This document shows positions 50,377 to 59,720 of a DNA stretch of 64,000 nt, in pieces. Location of the stretch: positions 1 to 64,000 of the forward strand of contig NZ_VFTZ01000015.1 of the NCBI RefSeq assembly GCF_006440775.1. Direction: 5' to 3'. The translations under genes and the position numbers were made by a program. The DNA comes from Mesorhizobium sp. B2-7-2 (GTDB taxonomy: Bacteria > Pseudomonadota > Alphaproteobacteria > Rhizobiales > Rhizobiaceae). The notes below the pieces were generated by a model, which did not search any database, had not been told where the DNA came from, and worked only from the letters and a program-made list of their open reading frames with translations. Positions within the stretch are counted from its first letter, which is position 1. Each line of letters opens with the position of its first letter.

Positions 50377-50958
50377 ATGTTCGATCCCCGTGAAAAGATC
50401 GCTCTTTTCATCGATGGCGCCAATCTCTATGCCACGTCCCGCGCGCTGGGCTTCGACATCGACTACCGCAAGCTCCTGTCGAGCTTCCAGAAGCGCGGCT
50501 ACCTGCTGCGCGCCTATTATTACACCGCGCTGGTCGAGGATCAGGAATATTCGTCGATCCGGCCGCTGATCGACTGGCTCGACTATAACGGCTTCAAGGT
50601 GGTGACGAAGCCCGCCAAGGAATTCACCGATTCGACCGGCCGCCGCAAGATCAAGGGCAACATGGACATCGAGTTGACCGTCGATGCGTTGGAGCTCGCC
50701 GATGTCGTCGACCATTATGTCATCTTCTCCGGCGACGGCGACTTCCGCACGCTGGTCGAAGCGCTGCAGCGGCGCGGGCGCAAGGTGTCGATCATCTCGA
50801 CCATGGCCTCGCAGCCGCCGATGATCTCCGACGATCTGCGCCGCCAGGCCGATCATTTCATCGACCTGATGACGCTGAAGAGCGAAGTCGGCCGCGATCC
50901 GTCCGAGCGGCCGGCGCGCCGCCCAGAACCCGCCGAAGTCGACGAGGAAGATTATTGA
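50377..50958 (+). CDS. NYN domain protein (LabA/DUF88)
   Basis: A 193-residue protein with a PIN-like NYN domain (residues 5-165). The acidic set is visible in LFIDGANLYA, GNMDIELTVDA and FSGDGDFRTLVEALQRRG. NYN proteins are predicted metal-dependent ribonucleases; the LabA branch is widespread and rarely studied. The C-terminal tail is charged and short. It is followed after 12 bp by a uracil-DNA glycosylase gene. Confidence 0.9.
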   Translation: MFDPREKIALFIDGANLYATSRALGFDIDYRKLLSSFQKRGYLLRAYYYTALVEDQEYSSIRPLIDWLDYNGFKVVTKPAKEFTDSTGRRKIKGNMDIELTVDALELADVVDHYVIFSGDGDFRTLVEALQRRGRKVSIISTMASQPPMISDDLRRQADHFIDLMTLKSEVGRDPSERPARRPEPAEVDEEDY

Positions 50959-50970
50959 CGGGCGGCGGCC

Positions 50971-51627
50971 TTGATCGCCGCGCCCTCCCCCGAGCCCAGC
51001 CGTGACTGCCCGCTTTGCCCGCGGCTGCATGATTTCATCGCCGCCTGGCGCGAGCGCGAGCCGAGCTGGTTCAACGCGCCAGTGCCGACCTTCCTGCCGC
51101 CGGAGGGTGAAGATTCAGTCCGCCTCTTGATCGTCGGGCTGGCGCCCGGCCTGCGCGGTGCCAACCGCACGGGGCGCCCCTTCACCGGCGACTATGCCGG
51201 CGAACTGCTCTACGGCACGCTGATCGCGCACGGTTTTGCGCGCGGCGAATTCAAGGCCAGGCCCGATGACGGCTTGCAACTCGTCGGCACGGCCATCACC
51301 AATGCGGTGCGCTGCGTGCCGCCGGAGAACAAGCCGGTGGGCGCCGAGATCGCCACTTGCAGGACTTTTCTCAAGCCGACCGTCGCGCGCTTTCCCAACC
51401 TGCGCGCTATCCTGACGCTGGGTTCGATCGCGCATCAATCGACGGTGCGGGCGCTGGGTGAGCGCGTCGCGGCCTTTCCGTTCCGCCATGGCGGGAGGCA
51501 GCAAGCCGGCGGCATCGCGCTGTTTTCCAGCTACCACTGCTCACGCTATAACACCAATACGGGCGTGCTGACGCAGGAGATGTTCGTCAGCGTGTTCAAG
51601 GAAATTGCGGCGTTCTTGAAGAGCTAG
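50971..51627 (+). CDS. Type 5 uracil-DNA glycosylase (UDGb-like)
   Basis: A 218-residue protein from a TTG at 50971. Motif GLAPG at 56-60 followed by GANRTGRPFTGD, and the later SIAHQS, match type 5 uracil-DNA glycosylases. Cys13 and Cys16 (CPLC) with Cys115 and Cys130 can hold the [4Fe-4S] cluster of type 4/5 enzymes. It removes uracil or other deaminated bases from DNA. Confidence 0.88.
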   Translation: MIAAPSPEPSRDCPLCPRLHDFIAAWREREPSWFNAPVPTFLPPEGEDSVRLLIVGLAPGLRGANRTGRPFTGDYAGELLYGTLIAHGFARGEFKARPDDGLQLVGTAITNAVRCVPPENKPVGAEIATCRTFLKPTVARFPNLRAILTLGSIAHQSTVRALGERVAAFPFRHGGRQQAGGIALFSSYHCSRYNTNTGVLTQEMFVSVFKEIAAFLKS

Positions 51628-51658
51628 ATTCAGGCGCTTCAGCGGTCCAACTCCCGAC

Positions 51659-52132
51659 TCATACCGGCAGCAGCGCATGCGGCTTCACATCGCCGATCGA
51701 GGCATAGGTGTGCGTCTCCTTCACGCCAGGCAGCGCGAGGATGACCCGCGTCAGAAAATCCTGATAGGCGGCCATTTCCGAAATTCGCGCCTTCACCAGA
51801 TAGTCGAAGCCACCGACGACCATGTGGCACTCTAGAACCTCGGGCGCCTTGGTCACCGCCTCGGCGAAGCGTTCGAAAATATGCGGCGCCGTGTGGTCGA
51901 GGCGTACCTCGATGAAGACGAGCGTGCCGCGTCCGATCTTGGCGGGGTCGAGCACGGCCCTGACCGCGGTGATGTAGCCTTCGCGGAACAGCCGCTTCAC
52001 CCGCTGGCTGGTGCCGGTCGGCGACAGGCCGACACGCGCCGCCAGATCAAGCGTGGTGCGACGCCCGTCCTCCTGCAGGAGCCGAAGAAGATTACGGTCG
52101 ACCGCGTCGAGATCGCTTGCTTCAGGATTCAC
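51659..52132 (-). CDS. Lrp/AsnC family transcriptional regulator
   Basis: A 157-residue regulator. The helix-turn-helix lies at about residues 10-58 (LDAVDRNLLRLLQEDGRRTTLDLAARVGLS), and a RAM/ASNC ligand domain at 70-150 (FIEVRLDH, LECHMVVGGFDYLVKAR). It diverges from an EamA transporter gene, a pairing usual for Lrp-type control of an amino acid or metabolite exporter. Confidence 0.93.
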   Translation of the reverse strand: MNPEASDLDAVDRNLLRLLQEDGRRTTLDLAARVGLSPTGTSQRVKRLFREGYITAVRAVLDPAKIGRGTLVFIEVRLDHTAPHIFERFAEAVTKAPEVLECHMVVGGFDYLVKARISEMAAYQDFLTRVILALPGVKETHTYASIGDVKPHALLPV

Positions 52133-52276
52133 GCCAAATCTGCCCCTAATCTGCGAGTTTCACTCGAATTTCGAGAAAAGAGCGTATTTTGCCACGGGCT
52201 TTTCGGCAATAGCCTGCGCTTCCATCGCTTTCTGCGGAGATGCTCTTCGCTGGCGATGTCACGACGGCGGCGGAAC

Positions 52277-53206
52277 ATGGCGGACGCGCGAGACTCAGGA
52301 AACTCCAGGCTGGCGATCATCGCGGGCCTGACCATGATCGGCATCTACGCAATCCAATTCGTCGCCGCCCGCTTCAGCCTCAGGGAGCACCTGACGGCGA
52401 CGGATCTGGCCGCCTTGCGTTTTGGCGGCGCGGGGGCGGTCTTTCTGCCGATCGTCTGGCGCGGCGGCCTCGCAGGCATGAGGGCGCTTGGCTGGCGACG
52501 GGCCTTGGCCTTGGCGGCGCTGGCCGGATTGCCTTATCCGCTGATCATCAATTGGGGCCTGGCCTATGCCCCTGCCGTCCATGCGGCAGCGCTTTGTCCA
52601 GCGTCGATCGTCTTCTTTTCGTTCCTGCTGTCACGCATCGTTTTCAATGACGGCGCTTCGCGGCAACGGACCATCGGGGTCCTCGCGATTGTCGCCGGCC
52701 TGTCGCTGTTCATCGCGCCGGCGCGCGACGGCACCGGCGGCGTTCTCTTCGGCGATATGCTTTTCATCGGATCGGGCCTGATGTTTTCGGCCTATGCCGT
52801 TCTTGTCAGGCGCTGGCGTGCCGATCCGGTCACGGCGACGGCCGCGGTGGTACTTCTGTCGTGCTTGCCGTTGCCGGTTCTCTATTTCGTCGCACCAAGC
52901 CATATCCATGCCGCGGCCGCCACGGAGATCATCAGTCAGATCGTGATCCAGGGGATTCTGGCCGGCGCAGCAGCCATGTTCCTCTATACCTACATCGTCC
53001 GGCAACTGGGGCCGCAGACGGCATCGCTGTTCCTGCCCGGCATACCCATCGCCACCGTGGCTGTCGGCATGGCGGTACTCGGCGAAACGCCGATGACGAT
53101 CCAGTTCGCAGCCATTGCCATCATGGCCGCCGGGATGGGCTTGTCAGCGATCGGAGGGCGGATTGCCTGTAGACGTCTTAATGCACCGGCGCCGGGAGGA
53201 TCGTGA
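52277..53206 (+). CDS. EamA family drug/metabolite transporter
   Basis: A 309-residue membrane protein with ten predicted helices in two EamA repeats (about residues 8-150 and 160-295). The ATG at 52277 is preferred; an earlier ATG at 52256 adds seven basic residues. It is divergent from the Lrp regulator, which probably controls it. Amino acid export is plausible but not shown. Confidence 0.9.
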   Translation: MADARDSGNSRLAIIAGLTMIGIYAIQFVAARFSLREHLTATDLAALRFGGAGAVFLPIVWRGGLAGMRALGWRRALALAALAGLPYPLIINWGLAYAPAVHAAALCPASIVFFSFLLSRIVFNDGASRQRTIGVLAIVAGLSLFIAPARDGTGGVLFGDMLFIGSGLMFSAYAVLVRRWRADPVTATAAVVLLSCLPLPVLYFVAPSHIHAAAATEIISQIVIQGILAGAAAMFLYTYIVRQLGPQTASLFLPGIPIATVAVGMAVLGETPMTIQFAAIAIMAAGMGLSAIGGRIACRRLNAPAPGGS

Positions 53207-53245
53207 GCCTTCAGCGATACGGCAAGCGATTCAAGGGCCGGCAAT

Positions 53246-53962
53246 TCAAGGCGTCGGCGCAAACAACTTCGCCAGCGTCTCGCGGCTGCCCTTCAGGACG
53301 TTGAGATCGACATCGCCTTCGATGCCGTCGACGCGGCCCATATTGTGATACTGCCAATAGGTCCAGTCGTTCTCGCGCGGCCTCATCGCCAGCGAACGCA
53401 ACCAGCGCCGGCGGTTAAGGATGCTGCCGGAATAGGCGTCTGCCGCCTCGTCGGCCAGATAGAAAACCGCCTGCTTGCCGAATGCCGTCTCGACCGGGCC
53501 GAGGAAAGCGGCAAGCTCGGCGTTCAGTTGCTGCGGCGACGGGCGCTGCGGGCAATTGCCGCCGAACTCGATGTCGACCACCGGCGGCAAAAGCGGCTCG
53601 CCGCGCGGCACCTCCGAGATGAAGTTCCTCGCCTGATCGGCGCCTGGCCGGCAGAAGGTGAAGAAGTGATAGGCGCCGACCGCCAGGCCGGCCGCCCGCG
53701 CCTCGCGCAGATTGGTCGCGAACAGGGTGTCGACATGGGTGCCGCCTTCGGTCGCCTTGATGATGGCGAAGGCGACATCGTCGGCCGCGACACGGGGCCA
53801 GTCGATCTTTCCCTGATGATGCGAGACATCGATGCCGCGGATCGGAAACTTGCCGCGGTCCGGCGAAAAGCCGCGGAACCAGAAGAAGGCGCCCGCCGCG
53901 ACGGCACTGGCGACAACCGCGACGGCAAGGCCCCAGAAAACAATCCGCTTGCCCAAGACCAT
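53246..53962 (-). CDS. GH25 family lysozyme/muramidase
   Basis: A 238-residue protein with an N-terminal anchor helix (about 6-27). The catalytic domain opens with the GIDVSHHQGKIDWP motif and carries the acidic residues in VVDIEFGG near residue 130. GH25 enzymes cut the glycan strand of peptidoglycan. The anchor puts it at the outer face of the inner membrane, where it may remodel the wall. Confidence 0.9.
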   Translation of the reverse strand: MVLGKRIVFWGLAVAVVASAVAAGAFFWFRGFSPDRGKFPIRGIDVSHHQGKIDWPRVAADDVAFAIIKATEGGTHVDTLFATNLREARAAGLAVGAYHFFTFCRPGADQARNFISEVPRGEPLLPPVVDIEFGGNCPQRPSPQQLNAELAAFLGPVETAFGKQAVFYLADEAADAYSGSILNRRRWLRSLAMRPRENDWTYWQYHNMGRVDGIEGDVDLNVLKGSRETLAKLFAPTP

Positions 53963-54039
53963 CCCCTGTCGGAAGGTGCCGGACCGGAGAACCGGCCGGT
54001 GGCTTTTTCCAGGCGGCCGACGCTGCTAGCCCCAGAGGC

Positions 54040-54519
54040 TCAGCCGCGCTCCTTCAGCAGCCGGCCCTTCTCGCGCGACCAGTCGCGCTGCTTCTCGGTC
54101 TCGCGCTTGTCGTGCAGCTTCTTGCCTCGCGCAACGGCGAGCAGCAGCTTGGCGCGGCCGCGGTCGTTGAAATAGATTTTCAGCGGCACCAGCGTCATGC
54201 CCTCGCGCTCGACGCTTTGCGAGAGCTTGGCCATCTCGCGCTTGGAGACCAGCAATTTGCGGCGGCGGCGCGGCTCGTGGTTGAAGCGGTTGGCCTGCAG
54301 ATATTCCGGCAGATAGGAATTGATCAGCCAGATCTCGCCGCCCTCGGTCGAGGCGTAGCTCTCCTGGATGTTGGCCTGGCCCTGGCGCAGCGACTTGACC
54401 TCAGTGCCGGTCAGCACCAAGCCGGTTTCGATCGTGTCGAGCACCTCATAGGAAAAGCGCGCCTTGCGGTTTTCCGCAACGGTCTTGTTGTTGGGATCGG
54501 CTTTCTTGACTTGATTCAT
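54040..54519 (-). CDS. smpB: SsrA-binding protein SmpB
   Basis: A 159-residue protein of normal SmpB length. The core AENRKARFSYEVLDTIETGLVL and TEVKSLRQGQANIQESYA, and a basic C-terminal tail (DKRETEKQRDWSREKGRLLKE), are typical. It brings tmRNA to stalled ribosomes. The tmRNA gene itself is not in this window. dapA lies upstream in the same direction. Confidence 0.96.
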   Translation of the reverse strand: MNQVKKADPNNKTVAENRKARFSYEVLDTIETGLVLTGTEVKSLRQGQANIQESYASTEGGEIWLINSYLPEYLQANRFNHEPRRRRKLLVSKREMAKLSQSVEREGMTLVPLKIYFNDRGRAKLLLAVARGKKLHDKRETEKQRDWSREKGRLLKERG

Positions 54520-54544
54520 AATGCGGAGAGGTGGCGCCTCATCC

Positions 54545-55426
54545 CTAATTTATCAAGCCGGCGTGCTTAAGCGCCGCGTCGAGCCTCTCGGCGGTCGAAG
54601 TCTCGACGGTCACCAGCGGCGAACGCACCACGTTCTCGACCTTGCCCAGCTTCGACAGCGCGTATTTGGCGCCGGATACGCCAGGCTCAATGAAGATCGC
54701 CTTGTGCAGCGGCAGGAGCCGATCCTGCAGCTCGAGCGCCTTGGCGCTGTCGCCGGAGAGCGTCGCTTCCTGGAATTCGGCGCAGAGCCGCGGCGCGACG
54801 TTGGACGTCACCGAGATGCAGCCGACACCGCCATGGGCGTTGAAGCCGAGCGCGGAGGCATCCTCACCGGAAAGCTGGATGAAATCCTTGCCGCAGGTCA
54901 TGCGCTGCTCGGAGACGCGCTCGACCTTGCCGGTCGCGTCCTTGACGCCGGCAATGTTCTTGAAATCGTGGCGCAGCCTGCCCATCGTCTCCGGCGTCAT
55001 GTCGATCACCGAGCGCGGCGGGATGTTGTAGATGATGATCGGCAGCTTGGTCGCCTTGGCGACGGCCGCGAAATGCTCATAGAGGCCGCGCTGCGTCGGC
55101 TTGTTGTAGTAAGGCGTGACCACAAGGGCGGCATCGGCGCCGGCCTGTTCGGCATACTTCACCAGGCCGACCGCTTCCTCGGTGTTATTGGAGCCCGCGC
55201 CGGCCACGACCGGCACCCTGCCCTTGGCCACCTCGATGGCGACTTTGACGACATGGCGGTGCTCCTCATGCGACAGCGTCGGCGACTCGCCGGTGGTGCC
55301 GACGGGAACGAGGCCCTTGGTGCCCTCGGCGATCTGCCATTCGACGAATGAGCGAAAGGCTTTCTCGTCGAAGCGCCCGCTCTTTTCGAACGGTGTCACG
55401 AGCGCAGTCAGCGAGCCTCTCAGCAT
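54545..55426 (-). CDS. dapA: 4-hydroxy-tetrahydrodipicolinate synthase
   Basis: A 293-residue class I aldolase. K162 in GVKDATG forms the Schiff base, with Y133 (IIYNIPPRS) and the GTTGES motif at 43-48. It condenses pyruvate with aspartate semialdehyde in lysine and diaminopimelate synthesis. The ATG at 55426 with AAGGAG ten bases upstream is preferred over the TTG at 55435. smpB follows after 25 bp. Confidence 0.95.
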   Translation of the reverse strand: MLRGSLTALVTPFEKSGRFDEKAFRSFVEWQIAEGTKGLVPVGTTGESPTLSHEEHRHVVKVAIEVAKGRVPVVAGAGSNNTEEAVGLVKYAEQAGADAALVVTPYYNKPTQRGLYEHFAAVAKATKLPIIIYNIPPRSVIDMTPETMGRLRHDFKNIAGVKDATGKVERVSEQRMTCGKDFIQLSGEDASALGFNAHGGVGCISVTSNVAPRLCAEFQEATLSGDSAKALELQDRLLPLHKAIFIEPGVSGAKYALSKLGKVENVVRSPLVTVETSTAERLDAALKHAGLIN

Positions 55427-55458
55427 GTCGTCCAAACTCCTTGGAACTTTGTCGGTTT

Positions 55459-55507
55459 ATGCATCTCGTCGTCCCAAAACCGGTTTCCGCTTCTGGGCGA
55501 CATGCAT
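55459..55507. repeat. 49-bp palindromic rhizobial repeat, second copy
   Basis: It is bounded by ATGCAT and ATGCAT, with GTCCCAAAACCGG and GGGCGACATGCAT inside, related to 38844-38892. The 303-bp gap between dapA and the transglycosylase contains nothing else recognised. Confidence 0.7.
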
Positions 55508-55729
55508 CGGCGTTTCATCAGATCGGTCAGTTGCGCGCCTTCTACCCGAAAGCGAAGCCGCGCACCATAGTCTCGACATTGTTCAGCGGCAAGCATCGGC
55601 GTAGTGCCAGCAAGCGCAATTCGAACGGCCTCGATAACCTTTTGTTTACGAGCCCTTCACGACCTAAGTCTAGGCTTTGCATCGGGTTCTCAATGCCCGC
55701 GCCTGCTGACGATGTGCTAGGATCGTAAA

Positions 55730-57763
55730 ATGCCGACGAGGCGGCCCCATCTTTTCGCGCTTTTGGGCGCGATCGTCGCGCTGACGCCTACCATGGCGAT
55801 CGGTGGCAGCGTCGATGCGCGCGCGACGGCCTCGATCCCGGCGCCAGATGCACCGCAGGCGCCTAGCCAGACGCCGATTGCCTCCGACATAGCGCAACTG
55901 AAGAGCGGGCTCGATGCGCTTGCCGCCAACAACATCGTCGGCGCGCGCAATGCGCGCGACACGCTGCCCGCCACCTCGCTCGACCGGCACATCCTCGCCT
56001 GGGCGATCGCGCTTTACGGCGGCGACCAGGTGCCGAGCGGCGAGATTGCCGACGCGGCCAAGATGCTGCCTGGATGGCCGGGCACGATCGCGCTGCGCAA
56101 GAACAGCGAGCGTGCGCTCTATCGCGAGAATCCGCCGCCGCAGGTGGTCGTGCAGGCCTTCGGCCGCAGCCAGCCGCTGACGCCCGAGGGCGTCATCATC
56201 CTTGCCCGCTCGCAAGTGGCGCTTGGCAACCAGGCCGCGGCGCGGTCGGTGCTGGTACCCTTTTGGCGCACGGAGAAACTGGAAGCGAAGGATGAGGCGA
56301 CCGTCATAAAGGAGTTCGGCACGCTGATCCCGGCGGCCGACCATCGCTACCGCATGGAGCGCATGTTCTACGCCGACCGGCCGTCGTCGGCGCTGCGGGT
56401 CGCCGGCCTCGCCGGCGCACAGCCGCTGGCGGATGCCTGGGCGGCGGCCGACAAGGGCGACAAGGACGCGGCCAAGCTGTTGAAAGCAGTGCCCGCGGCG
56501 CAGCGCTCCGCCGGCTATTTCTTCGCCGAGGCGGAGTATCTGCGCAAGCAGCAGAAATTCGCCGAAGCCGCTGCTGCCGTGATGAAAGCGCCGACGAACC
56601 GCGATTCGCTGGTCGACCCCGATGCCTGGTGGGTCGAACGCCGCGTGCTCTCGCGCGAGCTGGTCGACCAGGGCGACATGAAGACCGCCTACAAGATTGT
56701 CTCCATGCACGCTGCCGAAAGCCCGCCGAACGCCGCCGAGGCCGAGTTCCATGCCGGCTGGTACGCGTTGCGCGGCCTCAACGACCCGGCGACCGCCGCA
56801 AGGCATTTCACGCGCATCACCGAGCTCGCCCAGGGACCGGTGTCGCTGTCGCGCGCCTATTACTGGCTCGGCCGGGCGGCGGAAGTCGGCGGCCCGGGCA
56901 GCGCCAAGGATTATTTCACGCGCGCGGCCAGCTACGGCACGACCTTCTATGGCCAGCTCGCCGGCGAGCGCGTGGGCTTGAGGACCCTCAACATCGCCTA
57001 TCCGAAGCCGAGCGCGGCCGACCGTCAGAGTTTCGACGGCCGCGAGGCGGTGAGCGCGATCAAACGGCTGCAGGAAGCGGGCTATGACCGCTACGCCGAG
57101 ACGCTCTACCGCGACCTTGCCGGCCAGCTGACCAGCCCGGGCGAACTGGCGCTGCTCGCGGTGCTGGCCGAAAAGCAGGGCAACCATTTCATGGCGCTGA
57201 AAGTCGGCAAGATCGCCGCCCAGCGCGGCATCGATGTCGGCGCGCTTTCGCATCCGCTGGGCGTCATTCCCGACTCGGCCAACATTTCCGGATCCGGCAA
57301 GGCGCTCGCCTATGCCATCGCTCGCCAGGAAAGCGAGTTCAATATCGGCGCCGTTTCCAGCGCCGGCGCGCGCGGCCTGCTGCAGTTGATGCCGGGCACC
57401 GCCAAGCAGTTGGCGAAAAAGGCCGGGATGAATTTCTCGCAGGCGCGGCTGACGACGGATGCCGGCTACAACGCGACGCTGGGCTCGGCCTTTCTCGGCG
57501 AGCAGCTCGACCGTTTCGGCGGCTCCTATGTGCTGACCTTCGCCGGCTACAATGCCGGCCCCAACCGCGCCGCCCAATGGGTGGCGAAATACGGCGACCC
57601 GCGCGGCAAGGACGTGGACGCCGTCGTCGACTGGATCGAGCGGATTCCCTACACGGAAACAAGAAGTTACGTACAGCGTGTGATGGAGAATTACGAGGTC
57701 TACAAGATGCGTATTTCAGGCAAATACGACATCGTGGGGGATCTCGTGAACGGACGAGGTTGA
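55730..57763 (+). CDS. Soluble lytic transglycosylase
   Basis: A 677-residue periplasmic enzyme. A signal peptide covers residues 1-24. A long superhelical region (about 45-510), built from helix repeats, leads to the C-terminal goose-lysozyme domain. The catalytic Glu is E534 in ARQESEFN, followed by SSAGARGLLQLMPGT and YNAGPNRA. It cleaves peptidoglycan between MurNAc and GlcNAc with 1,6-anhydro ring formation. It is divergent from dapA. Confidence 0.94.
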   Translation: MPTRRPHLFALLGAIVALTPTMAIGGSVDARATASIPAPDAPQAPSQTPIASDIAQLKSGLDALAANNIVGARNARDTLPATSLDRHILAWAIALYGGDQVPSGEIADAAKMLPGWPGTIALRKNSERALYRENPPPQVVVQAFGRSQPLTPEGVIILARSQVALGNQAAARSVLVPFWRTEKLEAKDEATVIKEFGTLIPAADHRYRMERMFYADRPSSALRVAGLAGAQPLADAWAAADKGDKDAAKLLKAVPAAQRSAGYFFAEAEYLRKQQKFAEAAAAVMKAPTNRDSLVDPDAWWVERRVLSRELVDQGDMKTAYKIVSMHAAESPPNAAEAEFHAGWYALRGLNDPATAARHFTRITELAQGPVSLSRAYYWLGRAAEVGGPGSAKDYFTRAASYGTTFYGQLAGERVGLRTLNIAYPKPSAADRQSFDGREAVSAIKRLQEAGYDRYAETLYRDLAGQLTSPGELALLAVLAEKQGNHFMALKVGKIAAQRGIDVGALSHPLGVIPDSANISGSGKALAYAIARQESEFNIGAVSSAGARGLLQLMPGTAKQLAKKAGMNFSQARLTTDAGYNATLGSAFLGEQLDRFGGSYVLTFAGYNAGPNRAAQWVAKYGDPRGKDVDAVVDWIERIPYTETRSYVQRVMENYEVYKMRISGKYDIVGDLVNGRG

Positions 57764-57778
57764 GGGCGCAAGGATATC

Positions 57779-57824
57779 GAAGCGCATCGCGTCAAAACAA
57801 ATTCAAGCCGTGCGTTTTAAATCC
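57779..57824. repeat. Inverted repeat left of speD
   Basis: GAAGCGCATCGCGTCAAAAC and the following AAATT match, in reverse complement, a stretch at 58566-58616. About 21 of the first 23 positions are identical. The 228-bp gap before speD shows no other element. Confidence 0.6.
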
Positions 57825-57991
57825 GTGTTTGGCATCTGGTTCTCTCAAAACTGCGGCGCACTCGCGAACGACGTGTTAGTCCCGGCAGAAGGGTCGCGTC
57901 GCTACAATCGAATCTCTGGACCGCTGGTTGAACTGCCCATGGGCAGCGCCCCGGCACTGCTTGACAAGGACGTGCTTCTGTCGTTCCTTTA

Positions 57992-58501
57992 GTGAATACG
58001 AATATTCCGGGTGGGCGGATGTTGTTCGCGAGTGAGCTGGTCGTTCCTGCGCAGCGGCAGTACGACTATACTGTGCATAGCCTGTCCTCGGGGAAATACA
58101 GCCCGCCTCTACCAATATCGGAAGACGTCACCTCTCCGTTGGGAATGCCAGGGAGCTTGCCAGGTCGACATCTTATTGTCGAACTCCACGATGCCGTAAA
58201 CCTCGACGACGCTTCTTTTATAGACCAGATCCTGCGGCACGCAGCCGAGGCCGCCAAAGCGAAAGTGCTCGCGCTCCACCATCACGTTTTCACGCCCGAT
58301 GGCGGCGTTACTGCATTTGCGATGTTGGCTGAGAGCCATATTTCCATCCATACCTGGCCAGTCGAATGTTACGCTGCGGTGGATATATTCATGTGCGGTA
58401 CTTGCAATCCCCTCGCTTGCCTGCTCGCCTTTGCAACGGCGTTTCGACCAAAACGCATGAGTGTACTGAATCTCAGCCGTGGTTCGCACGCGCTGGACTA
58501 A
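57992..58501 (+). CDS. speD: S-adenosylmethionine decarboxylase proenzyme
   Basis: A 169-residue proenzyme from the GTG at 57992; later starts at 58019 (ATG) or 58145 are possible. The core (from GRHLIVELHDA near residue 58) matches bacterial SpeD. Cleavage should occur between E114 and S115 (AESHISIHTWP), creating the pyruvoyl group; H120 and C135 are the expected catalytic residues. The usual Glu two residues after the Trp is a Val here. It supplies the aminopropyl donor for SpeE. The ~55-residue N-terminal extension is longer than in standard forms. Confidence 0.88.
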   Translation: MNTNIPGGRMLFASELVVPAQRQYDYTVHSLSSGKYSPPLPISEDVTSPLGMPGSLPGRHLIVELHDAVNLDDASFIDQILRHAAEAAKAKVLALHHHVFTPDGGVTAFAMLAESHISIHTWPVECYAAVDIFMCGTCNPLACLLAFATAFRPKRMSVLNLSRGSHALD

Positions 58502-58565
58502 AGCGGCCACAAGGCGGCGCCTACGCGTATCTTCTCGGAAGAACGACACGCGTGAAGACAAAAAA

Positions 58566-58616
58566 GGCTTGAAGCGCGTTACTCAAATTTGTTTCGACGC
58601 GACGCGCTTTAAGTCC
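58566..58616. repeat. Inverted repeat right of speD
   Basis: The reverse complement of this stretch matches 57779-57824, so speD lies between two facing copies. It ends 17 bp before the speE start. Confidence 0.6.
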
Positions 58617-58632
58617 CTGGATCGAGGATAGA

Positions 58633-59715
58633 ATGCCAGTCCGCGACGATATAGATCGTACGCCAAGCGACCTTGAGACGCCACAGCGGACGTATCCCCT
58701 GCCGCCTTTGCCGCCAGGTTATTTCTACGTAGAGATTGAGAAGCCGCAAGGATCCGTTGGCGCGTTCGTGCGGGAGGATGCCGATCCCTTCGATGAGTAC
58801 AACTACCGCATCAAGAGCATCGTATATTCCGGACGGACGCAATTCCAGGATGTCATCGTAGCTGACACCTGCAACTTTGGACGCGCATTGTTCTTGGACG
58901 GCGCGATTCAAAGCTCGGCCGAAGACGAGGGTCTCTATCACGAGATCCTCGTGCAACCAGCGCTTCTGATGCACGACGATCCACGCGAAGTTCTCATTAT
59001 CGGCGGGGGAGAAGGCGCAACCCTGAGGGAGGTGTTGGCGCACCGGTCAGTAAGCCGCGCCGTGATGATCGATATCGATCGGGAGCTTGTCGATATCTGC
59101 CGCGACCAGTTGCCGACTTGGCACCGGGGTGCTTTCGACGATCCGCGAGCTACGCTGCTCTACATGGATGGTCGAGCTTACCTGGATAGCGCCGATGAGA
59201 TGTTCGATGTCATCATCGTCGACGTCGTCGACATGCTGGAAAACGGACCGGCGCAGCGACTTTATACGCGGCAATTCTATGAACTTGCGCATAGTCATCT
59301 GCGCCCGAATGGTATCCTCATAGTGCAAGCACTCGAATTTTCCTTTGCGGATTATAAAGCCCATTGCGCCCTGCGGCGCACGCTCCGGACGGTCTTCGCG
59401 GAAGTACACAGTTACAAGACATGCGTTCCGTCCTTTCTGGGCAGTTGGGGATTTTTGATCGCCTCGAACTGCGTGTCACCGGACAGCTTCAGCGCGGAGG
59501 TGCTCGATCGGGCAATTTTGGCGCGCCTTGGCCCGGAATGGCTCGACCATCTGACGGGACCCTTCATCCAGGCCAGTTTCACCCACTGCAAGGAAACGCA
59601 GTTTCTGCTCGATCTCCCCGGGCCGATCCTCGAGGATGACGTGGCTTTTGTCGAACCTCCCGATATCGCGGAGGAAGAGCCATCCGGTTCGCTTTTGCCG
59701 GCCTTGCGCGATTGA
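58633..59715 (+). CDS. speE: Spermidine synthase-like aminopropyltransferase
   Basis: A 360-residue protein. GGGEGAT at 124-130 binds the nucleotide part of decarboxylated AdoMet, preceded by DEGLYHE (98-104); FDVIIVDVVDMLENGPA at about 191-207 holds the catalytic acids. The N-terminal 60 residues form the usual small beta domain. Aminopropyl transfer to putrescine (spermidine) is most likely, but other polyamine acceptors are possible. Upstream speD would provide the donor. The next gene starts 5 bp after the stop. Confidence 0.88.
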   Translation: MPVRDDIDRTPSDLETPQRTYPLPPLPPGYFYVEIEKPQGSVGAFVREDADPFDEYNYRIKSIVYSGRTQFQDVIVADTCNFGRALFLDGAIQSSAEDEGLYHEILVQPALLMHDDPREVLIIGGGEGATLREVLAHRSVSRAVMIDIDRELVDICRDQLPTWHRGAFDDPRATLLYMDGRAYLDSADEMFDVIIVDVVDMLENGPAQRLYTRQFYELAHSHLRPNGILIVQALEFSFADYKAHCALRRTLRTVFAEVHSYKTCVPSFLGSWGFLIASNCVSPDSFSAEVLDRAILARLGPEWLDHLTGPFIQASFTHCKETQFLLDLPGPILEDDVAFVEPPDIAEEEPSGSLLPALRD

Positions 59716-59720
59716 CCGCA

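Noticed and set aside
55670..57577. A 635-residue open frame antisense to the lytic transglycosylase
   Set aside because: It is an arginine/glycine-rich shadow of a clear Slt gene, with no family features.
57810..57992. A 60-residue frame ending at the speD start codon
   Set aside because: It begins inside the inverted repeat with no ribosome binding site and has no recognisable features.
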